A DNA stretch of 64,000 nucleotides from an unidentified bacterial endosymbiont (GCF_918320885.1 NZ_OU907312.1:434001-498000); one strand, 5' to 3'; shown: positions 9,014-21,481, counted from the stretch's first letter. Notes: a model not told the origin generated them from the letters alone. Numbers and translations are program-made.

Positions 9014-9346
9014 ATGGAAACTATCGCTAAACATCGTTACGCGCGCACCTCTGCTCAGAAAGCGCGGTTAGTTGCTGATTTGGTTCGTGGCAAGCGGGTT
9101 GCACAAGCCCTAGATATTTTGACCTATACCAATAAAAAGGCGGCTGATCTCACCAAAAAAGTGGTGGAATCTGCCATTGCCAATGCTGAACACAATGCTG
9201 GCGCAGATATCGACGAGCTGACAATCACTAAAATTTATGTTGATGAAGGCCCCAGTATGAAACGCACCCTGCCAAGGGCTAAAGGGCGCGCTGATCGCAT
9301 CTTAAAGCGCACAAGCCACATCACTGTGGTTGTGTCTGATCGCTGA
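9014..9346 (+). CDS. rplV: 50S ribosomal protein L22
   Basis: L22 spans the 50S subunit, and its beta-hairpin lines the exit tunnel near the macrolide site. It has 110 residues, the usual length. [18 protein letters not shown] is the N-terminal signature and [18 protein letters not shown] near residue 80 forms the tunnel hairpin. AAGGACCTGAG precedes the ATG. Confidence 0.97.
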   Translation: METIAKHRYARTSAQKARLVADLVRGKRVAQALDILTYTNKKAADLTKKVVESAIANAEHNAGADIDELTITKIYVDEGPSMKRTLPRAKGRADRILKRTSHITVVVSDR

Positions 9347-9363
9347 AACTCTGGAGAATCATC

Positions 9364-10065
9364 ATGGGCCAGAAAGTCCATCCAATTGGTATGCGACTGG
9401 GTATTGTAAAACCCTGGAACTCTACCTGGTATGCTAATAGTAAAGACTTTGCTGACAACTTGGACAGCGATTTTAAATTGCGTCAATTTTTAAATAAAAA
9501 ATTAGCCAAAGCGTCAATCTCGCGGATTACCATCGAACGTCCAGCGAAAACAATCCGCGTGACCATTCACACGGCTCGTCCTGGTATCGTCATTGGTAAG
9601 AAAGGCGAGGATATTGAGAAACTCAGGCAAGCTATTGGCGATATTGCGCAGGTTCCAGCGCAAGTCAATATTGCTGAAGTCCGTAAACCGGAACTAGATG
9701 CCAAGTTAGTCGCTGATAGCATCGCATCGCAATTAGAGCGGCGGATTATGTTTCGTCGTGCCATGAAGCGTGCAGTACAAAATGCTATGCGGGTTGGTGC
9801 TAAAGGGATCAGGGTGCAGGTGAGTGGCCGTCTAGGCGGTGCAGAAATTGCACGTACAGAGTGGTATCGAGAAGGGCGTGTTCCTTTACATACACTCCGT
9901 GCCGATATTGATTATAGCCTCAGTGAGGCGCATACCACCTATGGAATCATCGGGGTCAAAGTGTGGATCTTTAAGGGTGAAATCTTAGGCGGCATGGTAG
10001 CTTCTCAGCAGACTGAAAAGCCTGCGGTGCAGCCGAAGAGACAACATCGTAAAGGCCGTAAGTAA
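9364..10065 (+). CDS. rpsC: 30S ribosomal protein S3
   Basis: S3 lies at the mRNA entry channel and helps to unwind mRNA. The 233-residue protein begins [20 protein letters not shown]. The KH domain contains [15 protein letters not shown] (residues 74-88), with the invariant GxxG motif. A basic C-terminal tail, [10 protein letters not shown], follows. The length matches E. coli. Confidence 0.98.
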   Translation: MGQKVHPIGMRLGIVKPWNSTWYANSKDFADNLDSDFKLRQFLNKKLAKASISRITIERPAKTIRVTIHTARPGIVIGKKGEDIEKLRQAIGDIAQVPAQVNIAEVRKPELDAKLVADSIASQLERRIMFRRAMKRAVQNAMRVGAKGIRVQVSGRLGGAEIARTEWYREGRVPLHTLRADIDYSLSEAHTTYGIIGVKVWIFKGEILGGMVASQQTEKPAVQPKRQHRKGRK

Positions 10066-10077
10066 GGGGATTCTAGG

Positions 10078-10491
10078 ATGTTGCAACCAAAACGCACCAA
10101 ATTTCGTAAAATGCAAAAAGGTCGCAATCGCGGCTTGGGAAAAGGTGTCGAGGTCAGTTTCGGCACCTTCGGTTTAAAAGCAGTGGATCGAGGACGTTTG
10201 ACTGCTAGGCAAATTGAAGCGGCCCGTCGTGCCATGGTTCGGGGCATTAAACGTCAAGGAAAAATCTGGATTAGAGTCTTTCCTGACAAGCCCATCACCA
10301 AGAAGCCTTTAGAGGTTCGGATGGGAAAAGGGAAAGGAAGTGTTGAGTATTGGGTCGCTTTAGTGCAACCTGGCAAGATGCTGTATGAAGTCGGCGGTGT
10401 TTCTGAAGAGTTGGTACGTGAGGCCTTTAGGCTAGCGGCTGCAAAATTACCGATCAAAACCACGTTTGTCTCCAAGGCGGTGATGTCATGA
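10078..10491 (+). CDS. rplP: 50S ribosomal protein L16
   Basis: L16 organises the A-site region of the 50S subunit. The 137 residues begin [20 protein letters not shown], and the body contains [20 protein letters not shown] and the [13 protein letters not shown] motif near residue 81, which holds the hydroxylated Arg in E. coli. It is one residue longer than E. coli. Its stop overlaps the rpmC start by four bases. Confidence 0.97.
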   Translation: MLQPKRTKFRKMQKGRNRGLGKGVEVSFGTFGLKAVDRGRLTARQIEAARRAMVRGIKRQGKIWIRVFPDKPITKKPLEVRMGKGKGSVEYWVALVQPGKMLYEVGGVSEELVREAFRLAAAKLPIKTTFVSKAVMS

Positions 10492-10688
10492 AAGCCTCTG
10501 TATTACGAGAACAGAGTGCTGAAGCCTTGCAAGCGCAATTATTGGAACTACTGCGTGAGCAGTTTAATCTGAGAATGCAAAAAGCTTCAGGCCAAATGAA
10601 ACAGCTCAACCGGTTAAGAGAGGCACGGCGTGATGTGGCCCGTATTAAGACAATTCTGACGCAAAAAAAGGTGCAGGATGAGCGATAA
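10488..10688 (+). CDS. rpmC: 50S ribosomal protein L29
   Basis: L29 is a small helical hairpin protein near the tunnel exit. The protein has 66 residues against 63 in E. coli. [19 protein letters not shown] and [16 protein letters not shown] are the family signatures. It starts in an ATGA overlap with rplP, and its 3' end overlaps the start of rpsQ by eleven bases, so translation of the three is probably coupled. Confidence 0.95.
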   Translation: MKASVLREQSAEALQAQLLELLREQFNLRMQKASGQMKQLNRLREARRDVARIKTILTQKKVQDER

Positions 10689-10932
10689 AATTCGTACGCT
10701 ACAGGGCGCAGTGGTCAGCAATAAAATGCAGAAATCTATTGTGGTCGCCATTCAGCGTAAAGTGAAACACCCCTTATATGGCAAGTTTATTCAACGTACC
10801 ACCAAACTGCAGGCGCATGATGAAGATAACGCCTGTAGTATTGGGGACGTTGTTGAAATTCGCCAATGCCGGCCATTGTCTAAAAATAAGTCCTGGGCCT
10901 TGGTGAGTATTGTGGAAAAAGCGCCGTTATAG
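10678..10932 (+). CDS. rpsQ: 30S ribosomal protein S17
   Basis: S17 is a primary 16S rRNA-binding protein of the 30S body. The 84-residue protein has [20 protein letters not shown] and [19 protein letters not shown]. Its start lies inside the end of rpmC, after GGTGCAGG. It is the last gene of the classical S10 operon. The next 107 bases have no gene and lead to rplN, the first gene of the spc operon in E. coli. I saw no clear terminator or promoter in that gap. Confidence 0.97.
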   Translation: MSDKIRTLQGAVVSNKMQKSIVVAIQRKVKHPLYGKFIQRTTKLQAHDEDNACSIGDVVEIRQCRPLSKNKSWALVSIVEKAPL

Positions 10933-10997
10933 TCAGACTGTAACGGAAACAGCAGCAAAACAGTACTGTGATCATTGCAGTTTAAGCAGCGCTGTGA

Positions 10998-11411
<414 letters not shown>

Positions 11412-11422
11412 AGAGGCGATGC

Positions 11423-11737
11423 ATGGCAACCAAAATTCGCAGTAATGATGAAGTCATCGTATTAGCAGGCAAAGACCGTGGTAAGCGGGGACGAGTGACC
11501 CAGGTACTGCCGACAGGCAAGGTCATTGTCGAGAATGTTAATTTAGTTAAAAAACATCAAAAACCAGTACCAGCGCTAGGAATTTCAGCCGGTATTGTTG
11601 AGAAAGAGGCTGCTTTGCAGGCCTCTAATGTTGCGCTATTTAATGCAGCGACTGGTAAAGCGGACCGGGTTGGTTTTCGTTTTGAAAACGACAAAAAAGT
11701 GCGTTTTTTTAAATCTAGTGGCGAAACGATCAAATAA
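11423..11737 (+). CDS. rplX: 50S ribosomal protein L24
   Basis: L24 is an assembly initiator protein of the 50S subunit. It has the KOW motif ([20 protein letters not shown], residues 9-28) and 104 residues, the usual length. AAGAGGCGATGC lies before the ATG. It sits 11 bases after rplN and 21 bases before rplE. Confidence 0.97.
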   Translation: MATKIRSNDEVIVLAGKDRGKRGRVTQVLPTGKVIVENVNLVKKHQKPVPALGISAGIVEKEAALQASNVALFNAATGKADRVGFRFENDKKVRFFKSSGETIK

Positions 11738-11758
11738 TGGTTAACGGTGGGGTAAGTA

Positions 11759-12316
11759 ATGGCGAAACTGCATGATTATTACAAAGAACAGGTAGTCCAA
11801 CAGTTAAAAGAACAGTTTGGCTATGCCTCTGTCATGCAAGTCCCGAGGATTGATAAAATCACTTTGAACATGGGTGTCGGCGCAGCAGTTGCGGATAAGA
11901 AAATATTAGAGAGTGCAGTGGCTAGTCTAGCAGCTATTTCAGGGCAAAAACCAGTGGTGACCAAAGCCCGTAAATCGGTTGCAGGCTTTAAAATTCGCCA
12001 AGGGTACCCGATTGGTTGTAAGGTCACCTTGCGGAAAAAGCTAATGTGGGATTTTCTTGAACGTTTAAATACCATTGCAATCCCACGGATACGTGACTTT
12101 CGTGGTTTAAGCCCAAAGGCATTTGATGGCCGGGGTAACTACAGTATGGGTATCCGTGATCAGACCATTTTTCCCGAAATAGATTATGATGGCGTGGATA
12201 AGCAACGAGGTTTAGATGTCACGATTTCGATCATCGCGCGCTCTGATAAAGAAGGCCATGCATTATTAGCTGCCTTTAATTTTCCGTTCCGTAAAGAAGA
12301 AAAGAAGGTAGAGTAA
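11759..12316 (+). CDS. rplE: 50S ribosomal protein L5
   Basis: L5 binds 5S rRNA and contacts P-site tRNA. It reads [20 protein letters not shown], with the central [20 protein letters not shown]. The 185 residues exceed the E. coli 179 by a charged tail after FNFPF. The gene is separated from rpsN by three bases. In E. coli the start of this gene carries the S8 repressor site; I could not fold the RNA to test that here. Confidence 0.97.
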   Translation: MAKLHDYYKEQVVQQLKEQFGYASVMQVPRIDKITLNMGVGAAVADKKILESAVASLAAISGQKPVVTKARKSVAGFKIRQGYPIGCKVTLRKKLMWDFLERLNTIAIPRIRDFRGLSPKAFDGRGNYSMGIRDQTIFPEIDYDGVDKQRGLDVTISIIARSDKEGHALLAAFNFPFRKEEKKVE

Positions 12317-12319
12317 CTC

Positions 12320-12625
12320 ATGGCTAAGCAGTCAATGAAAGCACGTGAAGTGAAGCGTACTCAATTGGTTAAAAAGTTTGCTACGAAACGTGCCGAGCTT
12401 AAGGCTATTATCTCTGATAAGGCTATTAGCGAAGAGAGTCGCTGGAGTGCTGTTTTAAAATTACAGCTGTTGCCGCGTGACTCCAGTCCTAGCCGTCAGC
12501 GGCATCGTTGTCGTCAGACTGGCCGGCCCCATGCTTTTTTGCGACAGTTCGGTCTATCACGAATCAAGGTGCGTGAAGCCGCCATGCGCGGTGAGATACC
12601 TGGCTTAAGAAAATCAAGCTGGTAA
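12320..12625 (+). CDS. rpsN: 30S ribosomal protein S14
   Basis: S14 belongs to the 30S head. This is the longer form without zinc-binding cysteine pairs, with 101 residues as in E. coli. [20 protein letters not shown] and [20 protein letters not shown] are diagnostic. It follows rplE by three bases with GTAGAGTAACTC before the ATG. Confidence 0.97.
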   Translation: MAKQSMKAREVKRTQLVKKFATKRAELKAIISDKAISEESRWSAVLKLQLLPRDSSPSRQRHRCRQTGRPHAFLRQFGLSRIKVREAAMRGEIPGLRKSSW

Positions 12626-12658
12626 GGCCACCGCTTCAATCATGGGAGTTAAATATAG

Positions 12659-13051
12659 ATGAGCATGCAAGATCCGATTGCGGATATGCTGACCCGCCTC
12701 CGTAATGGTCAATCAGCGAATAAGAGCGTAGTCACTATGCCCGCTTCTAAGTTAAAACTGGCGATTGCTCAGGTTTTAAAAGCAGAGGGTTACATTAAAG
12801 ATTTTGTAACAACAGACACCGTTAAGCCGTCTCTAGAAATTACTTTGAAGTATTTCGAAGGGCAACCGGTACTAGAAACCATTCAACGGGTCAGCCGACC
12901 CGGGTTACGCATCTACAAAAAGAGAGATGAGCTGCCCAAAGTGATGGGGGGGTTAGGGATTGCTGTTGTTTCAACCTCCAAAGGGATCATGACTGATCGT
13001 GCAGCACGCCAAGCCTGTTTAGGTGGCGAAATTATCTGTTACGTCGCCTAA
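12659..13051 (+). CDS. rpsH: 30S ribosomal protein S8
   Basis: S8 binds helix 21 of 16S rRNA and, in E. coli, represses the spc operon by binding mRNA near rplE. It begins [18 protein letters not shown] and ends with the [20 protein letters not shown] signature. Its 130 residues equal the E. coli length. Confidence 0.97.
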   Translation: MSMQDPIADMLTRLRNGQSANKSVVTMPASKLKLAIAQVLKAEGYIKDFVTTDTVKPSLEITLKYFEGQPVLETIQRVSRPGLRIYKKRDELPKVMGGLGIAVVSTSKGIMTDRAARQACLGGEIICYVA

Positions 13052-13066
13052 TGTGGAGATTAAAGC

Positions 13067-13603
13067 ATGTCTCGAATTGCTAAGGTACCGGTGACCCTTT
13101 CAGCCGCTGTAGAGGTCACGCTAAATGGTCAACAGATCACTGTAACGGGTCAGCGGGGGACGCTCATGCGTACGCTGCATTCTGCGGTAATGATTGAGCA
13201 GAAGGATGCCAGCCTCCATTTTTCATTACAGGCTGGTGAGGCTAGCCAAGCTAAGGCTCAAGCGGGTACGGCTCGCTCTTTGGTGAATGCCATGGTGGTC
13301 GGGGTTACTGATGGGTTTAGTAAAAAATTGCAATTGGTCGGCGTTGGCTATCGTGCTCAAGTGAAAGAGGGAATGGTTCACTTGAGTTTAGGTTATTCAC
13401 ATCCTATTGAGCACGTATTGCCTAAGGGTATTACGGCTGAATGCGCAACGCCGACTGAAATTGTCGTCAAGGGTATTGATAAGCAGCTGGTTGGCCAGGT
13501 TGCTGCAGATTTGCGGGGCTATCGCCCTCCAGAGCCTTACAAAGGCAAGGGAGTTCGTTATGCCGATGAAACTGTACGGCTTAAAGAGGCTAAGAAGAAG
13601 TAA
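13067..13603 (+). CDS. rplF: 50S ribosomal protein L6
   Basis: L6 binds the sarcin-ricin loop region of 23S rRNA. It starts [20 protein letters not shown] and the second domain holds [12 protein letters not shown] and [14 protein letters not shown]. The 178 residues are one more than E. coli. The gene overlaps nothing and precedes rplR by nine bases. Confidence 0.97.
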   Translation: MSRIAKVPVTLSAAVEVTLNGQQITVTGQRGTLMRTLHSAVMIEQKDASLHFSLQAGEASQAKAQAGTARSLVNAMVVGVTDGFSKKLQLVGVGYRAQVKEGMVHLSLGYSHPIEHVLPKGITAECATPTEIVVKGIDKQLVGQVAADLRGYRPPEPYKGKGVRYADETVRLKEAKKK

Positions 13604-13612
13604 GGTGATGCT

Positions 13613-13966
13613 ATGAATAAAAAAGCTGCTCGTATTCGTCGTGCAATGCGGACGCGTTGTACTATAAAAAGGCTGGTTGCGATCCGGTTACTGGTGCATC
13701 GTACCCCTCGTCATATTTATGCACAAGTGATTGCTGCTAACGGCTCAGAGGTTCTAGCGTCTGCTTCTACCGCCGAGAAAGGCATTAAAGAGCAGTTGAA
13801 GTATACTGGAAACAAAGCGGCGGCAGTCATAGTTGGTCGTTCGATTGCTGAGCGTGCGTTAGCAAAGGGTGTTCAGCAGGTGGCTTTTGATCGTTCTGGT
13901 TTTCAGTATCATGGGCGTGTTCAATCGTTAGCCGACGCGGCTAGAGAAGCAGGCCTCCAGTTTTAA
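13613..13966 (+). CDS. rplR: 50S ribosomal protein L18
   Basis: L18 brings 5S rRNA to the 50S subunit with L5. The 117-residue protein starts [15 protein letters not shown] and contains [16 protein letters not shown] and [20 protein letters not shown]. Both length and C-terminus GLQF match the family. The start follows AAGGTGATGCT. Confidence 0.97.
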   Translation: MNKKAARIRRAMRTRCTIKRLVAIRLLVHRTPRHIYAQVIAANGSEVLASASTAEKGIKEQLKYTGNKAAAVIVGRSIAERALAKGVQQVAFDRSGFQYHGRVQSLADAAREAGLQF

Positions 13967-13980
13967 AGTAGAGAATAAAC

Positions 13981-14481
13981 ATGGCACGTATCGAAAAGCA
14001 AGTAGGTGATCTACAAGAGAAGCTGATTACGGTAAATCGGGTTTCTAAGACAGTAAAAGGCGGTCGAATTTTTAGTTTTACCGCGTTAACAGTAGTGGGT
14101 GACGGCAATGGTCGCGTTGGTTTTGGTTATGGCAAAGCGCGTGAAGTGCCTGCTGCTATTCAAAAAGCCATGGAGAAAGCCCGCAGGAATATGTTGAGTA
14201 TCGTACTGAACAACGGCACTTTACAACATACTATCAAGGGAAGTCATACAGGCTCGCAAGTATTTATGCAGCCTGCCTCTGAAGGGACCGGGATCATCGC
14301 TGGTGGCGCTATGCGGGCACTGCTAGAAGTGGCCGGCGTGCATAATGTATTGGCTAAAACCTATGGCTCTACCAATGCTGTCAATGTCGTCCGTGCCACA
14401 GTGGATGCCTTAAGGAAGATGAAGACTCCTGAATTAGTGGCGGCTAAACGGGGTAAAACCGTTGAGGAAATTTTAGGATAA
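13981..14481 (+). CDS. rpsE: 30S ribosomal protein S5
   Basis: S5 acts in translational accuracy and mRNA unwinding. It has an N-terminal dsRNA-binding-like domain with [20 protein letters not shown] and [20 protein letters not shown], and a C-terminal domain with [16 protein letters not shown]. The 166 residues match the expected length. AGAGAATAAAC precedes the start. Confidence 0.98.
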   Translation: MARIEKQVGDLQEKLITVNRVSKTVKGGRIFSFTALTVVGDGNGRVGFGYGKAREVPAAIQKAMEKARRNMLSIVLNNGTLQHTIKGSHTGSQVFMQPASEGTGIIAGGAMRALLEVAGVHNVLAKTYGSTNAVNVVRATVDALRKMKTPELVAAKRGKTVEEILG

Positions 14482-14486
14482 CCACC

Positions 14487-14684
14487 ATGAAAAATCTCCT
14501 GGCAATCACCCAAACTAAAAGTGCCATTGGGCGCCTACCAAAACACAAAGCGACTTTACAGGGGTTAGGGTTGCGACGGATTAATCACACGGTGGTCCGT
14601 TTAGACACGCCTGAGATACGGGGAATGGTCAATCAAGTGTCCTATATGGTTAAAGTAGAGGAGCAAGCTGATGCACTTAAATAG
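14487..14684 (+). CDS. rpmD: 50S ribosomal protein L30
   Basis: L30 is a small 50S protein. It reads [20 protein letters not shown] and [20 protein letters not shown], and is 65 residues long against 59 in E. coli, with a slightly extended C-terminus that overlaps the start of rplO by 14 bases. The overlap suggests coupled translation. Confidence 0.95.
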   Translation: MKNLLAITQTKSAIGRLPKHKATLQGLGLRRINHTVVRLDTPEIRGMVNQVSYMVKVEEQADALK

Positions 14685-15105
14685 TCTCTCGCCAGCACCA
14701 GGGGCTAAGCAAGCTGCAAAGCGCTTAGGTCGTGGGATAGGATCAGGACTGGGCAAGACCTCTGGAAAGGGGCATAAAGGCCAGAAGGCTCGTGCGGGCG
14801 GCAAAGTGAGACGTGGCTTCGAAGGGGGGCAGACGCCTCTGCATCGTCGCTTACCGAAATTTGGTTTTACGTCTCAAAAAGCACTCCTCACTGCGGAAGT
14901 CCGGCTATCCAGCTTAAACCGATTAGCAGATACTGTCATTGACTTAGAGTGTCTGAAAACGGCTAACCTGATCGACCGCAATATCAAGTTTGTTAAAATT
15001 ATCGCCTCAGGAGCGATCGAGCGTGCCATCACAGTACGTGGCTTGCGTTCAACCAAAGGGGCTAAAGCAGCTATCGAAGCGTTAGGCGGCAGCGTCGAAG
15101 GGTAG
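14671..15105 (+). CDS. rplO: 50S ribosomal protein L15
   Basis: L15 joins late in 50S assembly. The glycine- and lysine-rich N-terminus [20 protein letters not shown] and the [20 protein letters not shown] motif identify it. The length is 144 residues as in E. coli. It begins inside the end of rpmD after GAGGAGCAAGCTG and is followed eleven bases later by secY. Confidence 0.98.
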   Translation: MHLNSLSPAPGAKQAAKRLGRGIGSGLGKTSGKGHKGQKARAGGKVRRGFEGGQTPLHRRLPKFGFTSQKALLTAEVRLSSLNRLADTVIDLECLKTANLIDRNIKFVKIIASGAIERAITVRGLRSTKGAKAAIEALGGSVEG

Positions 15106-15116
15106 GTTTAAATAGT

Positions 15117-16415
15117 ATGAAAAAGCCAGTGATTAAGCACCAGCACACTCAAAATCATGTCAGCGAACTAGCGTTTCGCTTATTGTTTGTTTTTGGCATG
15201 ATCATTGTATTCCGTGCAGGTTCTTTTATTCCAATCCCTGGCGTTAATGTGGCCGTGTTGACGTCATTGTTTGAGCAGCAGCGCGGCACGATCGTTGAAA
15301 TGTTTAATATGTTTTCTGGCGGCGCACTCAGGCGGGCATCGATTTTCTCCTTAGGTATCATGCCTTATATCTCAGCCTCTATCATCGTACAGCTACTAAC
15401 GGTGGTGCATCCAGCCTTTATTGAATTGAAAAAAGAGGGAGAGTCTGGCCGGCGAAAAATAAGCCAATATACCCGGTATGGTGCTTTTATTTTGGCTATC
15501 TTTAATGCGGTTGGAATTACCGTTGGACTGCCCAAAATGGTTCCTGGCCTCGTGCTTGATCCTAGTTTTAGTTTTTACTTTGTAGCCACGGTGAGTTTAA
15601 TCACCGGGACGATGTTCCTGATGTGGTTGGGCGAGCAGATCACTGAGCGTGAAGTCGGTAATGGTGTTTCACTCATTATCTTTACTGGGATTGTTGCCAA
15701 CCTGCCACCGACTATTATCGAAACGATAGAGCAGGCGCGTCAAGGTGAGATAGGCATTCTGCTGCTGTTGTTGATTGCTGTCATGATGTTTTTAGTGACC
15801 TATTTTGTGGTCTTTATTGAGCAGGGACAACGGAATATTACCATCCATTATCCAAAGCAGCAGCAAGGAAGACGTGAATCATTAGCGCGTACCACCCCAT
15901 TGCCGCTTAAGGTCAACATGGCAGGGGTTATCCCCGCAATTTTTGCCTCTAGTCTTATTTTGTTTCCTGGGACTTTAGCGAAGTGGTTTAGTAACAGTGC
16001 TCACTTGACGTGGTTATCTAAATTATCACTGATGTTACAACCGGGTCAGCCACTGTATGTCATGCTGTACGCTGCAGCGATTATTTTTTTCTGCTTTTTT
16101 TATACAGCCTTGGTATTTAATCCACGAGAGATGGCCAATGAATTGAAAAAGCAGGGAGGGCTGATAATGGGTATCCGTCCTGGAGAACAGACCGCACGCT
16201 ATATTGATAAAATAATGACGCGTTTAACATTGATTGGTGCTTTTTATATTAGCTTTATTTGTCTTATTCCTGAATTCTTGATGATTGCTCGAAAGGTACC
16301 GTTTTACTTTGGAGGAACTTCCCTGTTAATTGTTGTGGTGGTCATTATGGAGTTTATGACTCAAATTAAAACACAACTCATGAATTACCAGTACGGTCCA
16401 GTAATCAAAAGATAG
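15117..16415 (+). CDS. secY: Sec translocon channel subunit SecY
   Basis: SecY forms the protein-conducting channel in the inner membrane with SecE and SecG. About ten hydrophobic segments are visible. The conserved [13 protein letters not shown] near residue 31 starts the first periplasmic loop, [20 protein letters not shown] near 63 forms the plug region, and [15 protein letters not shown] near 332 lies in a cytoplasmic loop used by SecA and ribosomes. The 432 residues compare with 443 in E. coli. It is part of the spc operon. Confidence 0.98.
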   Translation: MKKPVIKHQHTQNHVSELAFRLLFVFGMIIVFRAGSFIPIPGVNVAVLTSLFEQQRGTIVEMFNMFSGGALRRASIFSLGIMPYISASIIVQLLTVVHPAFIELKKEGESGRRKISQYTRYGAFILAIFNAVGITVGLPKMVPGLVLDPSFSFYFVATVSLITGTMFLMWLGEQITEREVGNGVSLIIFTGIVANLPPTIIETIEQARQGEIGILLLLLIAVMMFLVTYFVVFIEQGQRNITIHYPKQQQGRRESLARTTPLPLKVNMAGVIPAIFASSLILFPGTLAKWFSNSAHLTWLSKLSLMLQPGQPLYVMLYAAAIIFFCFFYTALVFNPREMANELKKQGGLIMGIRPGEQTARYIDKIMTRLTLIGAFYISFICLIPEFLMIARKVPFYFGGTSLLIVVVVIMEFMTQIKTQLMNYQYGPVIKR

Positions 16416-16460
16416 CATGATTAAAAATGTTTCTATTATAGAATTTTGAGAGGTCGAGTG

Positions 16461-16574
16461 ATGAAAGTACGTGCTTCTGTAAAAAAATTGTGCCGTCACT
16501 GTAAAGTGATTAAGCGGCATGGTATTGTGCGGATCATTTGTGAAGAGCCCAAGCATAAGCAGCGCCAAGGGTAG
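16461..16574 (+). CDS. rpmJ: 50S ribosomal protein L36
   Basis: This very short 37-residue protein binds zinc in the 50S subunit. It reads [20 protein letters not shown] and ends KHKQRQG; Cys11, Cys14, Cys27 and His32 form the zinc site. AGAGGTCGAGTG precedes the ATG. It is the last spc gene, before the alpha promoter. Confidence 0.97.
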   Translation: MKVRASVKKLCRHCKVIKRHGIVRIICEEPKHKQRQG

Positions 16575-16590
16575 TTTTGGATGTTTTTTC

Positions 16591-16619
16591 TTGCAAACTG
16601 ACCGTTTATTGGTTAGATT
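16591..16619 (+). promoter_or_regulatory. predicted alpha operon promoter
   Basis: TTGCAA at 16591-16596 and TAGATT at 16614-16619 are 17 bases apart, between rpmJ and the alpha leader. The boxes match the consensus at four of six positions each. The position matches that of the alpha promoter in E. coli. Confidence 0.45.
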
Positions 16620-16647
16620 GTGCGGTCAATTTTTAACGGTTAGTAGC

Positions 16648-16715
16648 ACAGGTACGGGATCTTAAAACGGGCTTTCCAGACCGGTGTTACTTCAATAAAA
16701 TTATAGGAGTGCCTA
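16648..16715 (+). promoter_or_regulatory. alpha operon leader (S4-binding pseudoknot)
   Basis: In E. coli ribosomal protein S4 binds a nested pseudoknot before rpsM and blocks translation of the alpha operon. The leader here keeps the core AAAACGGGCTTTCCAG (16664-16679) and the end TAGGAGTGCCTAGTG (16704-16718), almost as in E. coli, including the unusual GTG start of rpsM. The match supports the same S4 control, with rpsD as the fourth gene down. Confidence 0.75.
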
Positions 16716-17072
16716 GTGGCCCGTATAGCAGGCATTAACATTCCTGATCAAAAGCATGCTTTAATCGCTTTAACAGCTATTTATGGCATTGGCATCAGCC
16801 GTTCTCAAAAGATCCTCGATGAGACGGGTGTGGCAGTGCACGCTAAGATCAGTGAGTTATCTGAAGAGCAGATTGATAAATTGCGTAATGCGGTTGCTAA
16901 CTATACCGTAGAGGGTGATCTGCGACGTCAGGTTACGTTAAGTATCAAACGATTGATGGACCTAGGCTGTTATCGTGGTTTACGGCATCGTCGAGGTCTA
17001 CCAGTGCGTGGACAACGGACCAAGACCAATGCACGGACTCGTAAAGGGCCGCGTAAAGCGATTAAAAAGTGA
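16716..17072 (+). CDS. rpsM: 30S ribosomal protein S13
   Basis: S13 sits in the 30S head and contacts P-site tRNA and bridges to L5. It reads [20 protein letters not shown] and ends [18 protein letters not shown], with 118 residues as in E. coli. The GTG start follows AGGAG by six bases and is shared with E. coli, where it lies in the S4-regulated pseudoknot. Confidence 0.98.
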   Translation: MARIAGINIPDQKHALIALTAIYGIGISRSQKILDETGVAVHAKISELSEEQIDKLRNAVANYTVEGDLRRQVTLSIKRLMDLGCYRGLRHRRGLPVRGQRTKTNARTRKGPRKAIKK

Positions 17073-17088
17073 TAAGAGCGATTGAATA

Positions 17089-17478
17089 ATGGCAAAAGTC
17101 CCCGTTCGTACCCGTAAACGAATCAAAAAGCAGGTTGCTGATGGAATGGCGCATATCCACGCCTCGTTTAACAATACTATTGTTACCATCACTGATCATC
17201 AGGGCAATACACTTGCCTGGGCAACCGCTGGTGGATCGGGTTTCCGTGGTTCACGTAAGTCGACGCCATTTGCCGCACAAGTGGCTGCCGAGCGCTGCTC
17301 GGAAATGGTTAAAGAGTTTGGCATGAAAAACTTAGAAGTGATGGTCAAAGGCCCTGGTCCAGGCCGCGAGCCTACCATTCGCGCATTGAATGCAGCGGGT
17401 TTTCGAATCACTAATATTACTGACGTGACGCCCATTCCTCACAATGGCTGTCGCCCGCCGAAAAAGCGCCGTGTTTAG
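17089..17478 (+). CDS. rpsK: 30S ribosomal protein S11
   Basis: S11 shapes the mRNA path on the 30S platform. [20 protein letters not shown] and [16 protein letters not shown] identify it, and the C-terminus is the usual [15 protein letters not shown]. The length of 129 equals E. coli. It is the second gene of the alpha operon. Confidence 0.98.
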   Translation: MAKVPVRTRKRIKKQVADGMAHIHASFNNTIVTITDHQGNTLAWATAGGSGFRGSRKSTPFAAQVAAERCSEMVKEFGMKNLEVMVKGPGPGREPTIRALNAAGFRITNITDVTPIPHNGCRPPKKRRV

Positions 17479-17508
17479 TGTCGCTGTGCATTAAGTTGGA
17501 GAAGCAAG

Positions 17509-18129
17509 ATGGCTAGATATTTGGGCCCAAAGCTCAAGTTAAGTCGCCGTGAAGGCACGGATCTGTTTTTATTGTCAGGTGTCCGTGCATTAGAAAGCAA
17601 ATGTAAAGCGGATATGCCGCCGGGACAACATGGAGCCCGTAAACCAAGGCTGTCTGACTACGGGGTTCAGCTGCGTGAAAAACAGAAAGTTCGTCGAATG
17701 TACGGCCTGTTAGAGCGGCAGTTTCGTAATTATTATAAGAAAGCTGCCAGCCTCAAGGGCAATACAGGTGAAACATTATTGCTATTATTAGAGGGACGGT
17801 TGGATAACGTGGTTTATCGGATGGGGTTTGGTGCAACGCGTGCAGAGGCGCGTCAAATGGTCAGTCATAAATCAGTGTTGGTCAACGATCGGATTGTTAA
17901 TATCGCTTCTTTCCAAGTCTCTTCTAATGATGTCATTAAAGTACGAGAAAAAGCTAAGAAGCAGCTACGTATTAAAGCAGCTCTAGAGTTAGGAGAGCAG
18001 CGGGAAAGACCAGTTTGGCTGGAAGTCGATGTCAGCAAAATGGAAGGGGTTTTTAAACGGTTACCTGAGCGCTCCGATCTCTCTGCAGACATCAATGAGC
18101 ACTTGATAGTTGAACTCTACTCCAAGTAG
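17509..18129 (+). CDS. rpsD: 30S ribosomal protein S4
   Basis: S4 starts 30S assembly by binding 16S rRNA and represses the alpha operon through its leader. It has 206 residues, [20 protein letters not shown] at the start, and the S4 RNA-binding domain with [20 protein letters not shown] (residues 94-113) and [15 protein letters not shown]. The presence of this gene downstream of a conserved S4 leader supports autogenous control. Confidence 0.98.
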   Translation: MARYLGPKLKLSRREGTDLFLLSGVRALESKCKADMPPGQHGARKPRLSDYGVQLREKQKVRRMYGLLERQFRNYYKKAASLKGNTGETLLLLLEGRLDNVVYRMGFGATRAEARQMVSHKSVLVNDRIVNIASFQVSSNDVIKVREKAKKQLRIKAALELGEQRERPVWLEVDVSKMEGVFKRLPERSDLSADINEHLIVELYSK

Positions 18130-18158
18130 AGCAGCGTACCAAATTTAGAGGGGACACA

Positions 18159-19148
18159 ATGCAGGGGTCTGCAACCGAGTTTCTTAAGCCACGTTTGGTC
18201 GATATTGAGCAAATCAGCCCAACCCATGCGAAGGTGACGCTTGAGCCATTGGAACGTGGTTTTGGTCATACGCTTGGTAATGCGCTACGTCGTATTTTGC
18301 TCTCATCAATGCCGGGCTGTGCAGTCACTGAAGTAGAAATTGAGGGGATACTGCATGAGTACAGCACTAAAGAGGGGATCCAGGAGGACATCTTAGAGCT
18401 ACTGCTCAATTTGAAAGGATTGGCAGTTAAATTAAAGAGTGGTGATGAAGCTTTTCTATACCTTAAAAAAAGTGGTATTGGGTTAGTCACAGCGGCCGAT
18501 ATTAAGCCAAATAATGATGTTGAGATTGTTAACCCTCAACAGGTTATCTGTCATCTGACCGATGAACAAGCTGTTCTGAATATGCGCATTAAGATTCAGC
18601 GTGGACGCGGTTATGTCCCCGCAGCTTCTCTGTTGCAGGCTGAAGTGATGGAACGCCCAGTGGGTTGTCTATTGGTAGATGCTTGTTATAGCCCTATTGA
18701 ACGGATTGTTTATACGGTTGAAGCGGCCCGGGTTGAGCGGCGTACGGATTTAGACAAACTGATCATTGAAATGGAAACCAATGGGGTGATCAATCCTGAG
18801 GAGGCCATTCGTCAGGCAGCGACTATTTTGGCTGAGCAGTTGGAGTCCTTTGTTGATCTTCGGGATATTCGGCAACCAGAGGTTAAAAAAGAGAAGCTTG
18901 ACTTTGATCCCATTTTATTGAGAACCGTGGATGATCTTGAATTAACCGTACGGTCTGCTAACTGTCTGAAGGCAGAGGCGATTCACTATATTGGTGATCT
19001 CGTCCAGCGCACGGAAGTGGAACTGCTGAAAACCCCTAATTTAGGGAAAAAATCGTTGACAGAGATCAAGGATGTTTTAGCTTCACGAGGCCTGTCATTG
19101 GGAATGCGTCTGGAAAATTGGCCACCCAGCAGCATGGTTGAACATTAA
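18159..19148 (+). CDS. rpoA: RNA polymerase alpha subunit
   Basis: The alpha dimer starts RNA polymerase assembly, and its C-terminal domain binds UP elements and activators. The 329 residues equal E. coli. The N-terminal domain includes [20 protein letters not shown] (residues 33-52), and the C-terminal domain has [20 protein letters not shown] (about 265-284), which includes the DNA-contacting Arg265 and Asn268 equivalents, followed by [32 protein letters not shown] precedes the ATG. Confidence 0.99.
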   Translation: MQGSATEFLKPRLVDIEQISPTHAKVTLEPLERGFGHTLGNALRRILLSSMPGCAVTEVEIEGILHEYSTKEGIQEDILELLLNLKGLAVKLKSGDEAFLYLKKSGIGLVTAADIKPNNDVEIVNPQQVICHLTDEQAVLNMRIKIQRGRGYVPAASLLQAEVMERPVGCLLVDACYSPIERIVYTVEAARVERRTDLDKLIIEMETNGVINPEEAIRQAATILAEQLESFVDLRDIRQPEVKKEKLDFDPILLRTVDDLELTVRSANCLKAEAIHYIGDLVQRTEVELLKTPNLGKKSLTEIKDVLASRGLSLGMRLENWPPSSMVEH

Positions 19149-19187
19149 AAACGTTGTAGAATTCACTGGTTTAAGAAAGGTAGCGCT

Positions 19188-19577
19188 ATGAACCATCGTA
19201 ACAGTGGTCGTAAATTAAATCGTACTAGCAGTCATCGACAAGCCATGTTGTGCAACCTAGCCAGTGCTTTAGTGTCCCATGAGTTGATTAAGACAACACT
19301 GCCGAAAGCCAAGGAGCTGCGTCGAGTGATTGAACCGCTAATCACCTTAGCTAAGCGGGGTGGATTGGCTAAGCGTCGTTTAGTTGTTGCACGGCTGCGG
19401 GATAGAGCAGCCATGACTAAATTATTTGATGAGTTAGCCCCTCGTTTTGCCACGCGTCCTGGTGGGTACACGCATATTTTAAAGTGTGGCTTCCGGGAGG
19501 GGGATAATGCTCCAATGGCTTATATTGGTCTGATGGATCGTCCGGGAACGGCTGAACCGATGGTGGATAACCATTAG
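19188..19577 (+). CDS. rplQ: 50S ribosomal protein L17
   Basis: L17 lies near the tunnel exit of the 50S subunit. It begins [20 protein letters not shown] and contains [16 protein letters not shown] and [20 protein letters not shown]. The 129 residues are two more than E. coli. It ends the alpha operon, and the rRNA promoter follows within 40 bases with no clear terminator between. Confidence 0.98.
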   Translation: MNHRNSGRKLNRTSSHRQAMLCNLASALVSHELIKTTLPKAKELRRVIEPLITLAKRGGLAKRRLVVARLRDRAAMTKLFDELAPRFATRPGGYTHILKCGFREGDNAPMAYIGLMDRPGTAEPMVDNH

Positions 19578-19614
19578 TTTTTTCGAATGACAGCAGATAA
19601 TCTCAACAAAAAGC

Positions 19615-19642
19615 TTGCACTATTCCATTCACCTTCTATAAT
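19615..19642 (+). promoter_or_regulatory. rRNA operon promoter (P1-like)
   Basis: TTGCAC at 19615-19620 and a perfect TATAAT at 19637-19642 are separated by 16 bases, the spacing typical of rrn P1 promoters. The bases after the -10 box are GCAGCCTC, a GC-rich discriminator as expected for ppGpp-sensitive rRNA promoters. The transcript would begin about 170 bases before the 16S gene. Confidence 0.75.
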
Positions 19643-19817
19643 GCAGCCTCTTCGTTAGAAAGCGAAACCGCTCGGTAAGAGCAGCGTTTTTTAGCAAGAG
19701 AGATGGTAGTAGATGGCTAACAGTTCTTTAAAAAATTGACAAACAATCTATGTGGGCACTTAATTTTGAGTGACTTCTGCGTTGTAGGACTGAAGGGTTT
19801 TACGATGAATAGAAGTT
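19643..19817 (+). promoter_or_regulatory. rRNA leader with boxA antitermination site
   Basis: GTTCTTTAAAAAATTGAC at 19723-19740 followed by AACAATCTATGTGGGCAC closely matches the boxA region and pre-16S processing arm of enterobacterial rRNA leaders, where NusB/S10 complexes bind. A GCTC/GAGC hairpin followed by six T residues lies at about 19670-19693 and may pause or stop transcripts lacking the antitermination complex. No P2 promoter was recognised. Confidence 0.65.
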
Positions 19818-21363
<1,546 letters not shown>

Positions 21364-21481
21364 CTGAAGTTAAAAGCAGGTGCTACGACGTAGGGTGATG
21401 AGAAGTTGAGTGCTCACAGAGATTGTTTGTTAGGGGTTATGCCAGAAGTCAGATAAAAACCTGATTTCTAATGTCTGAAGT

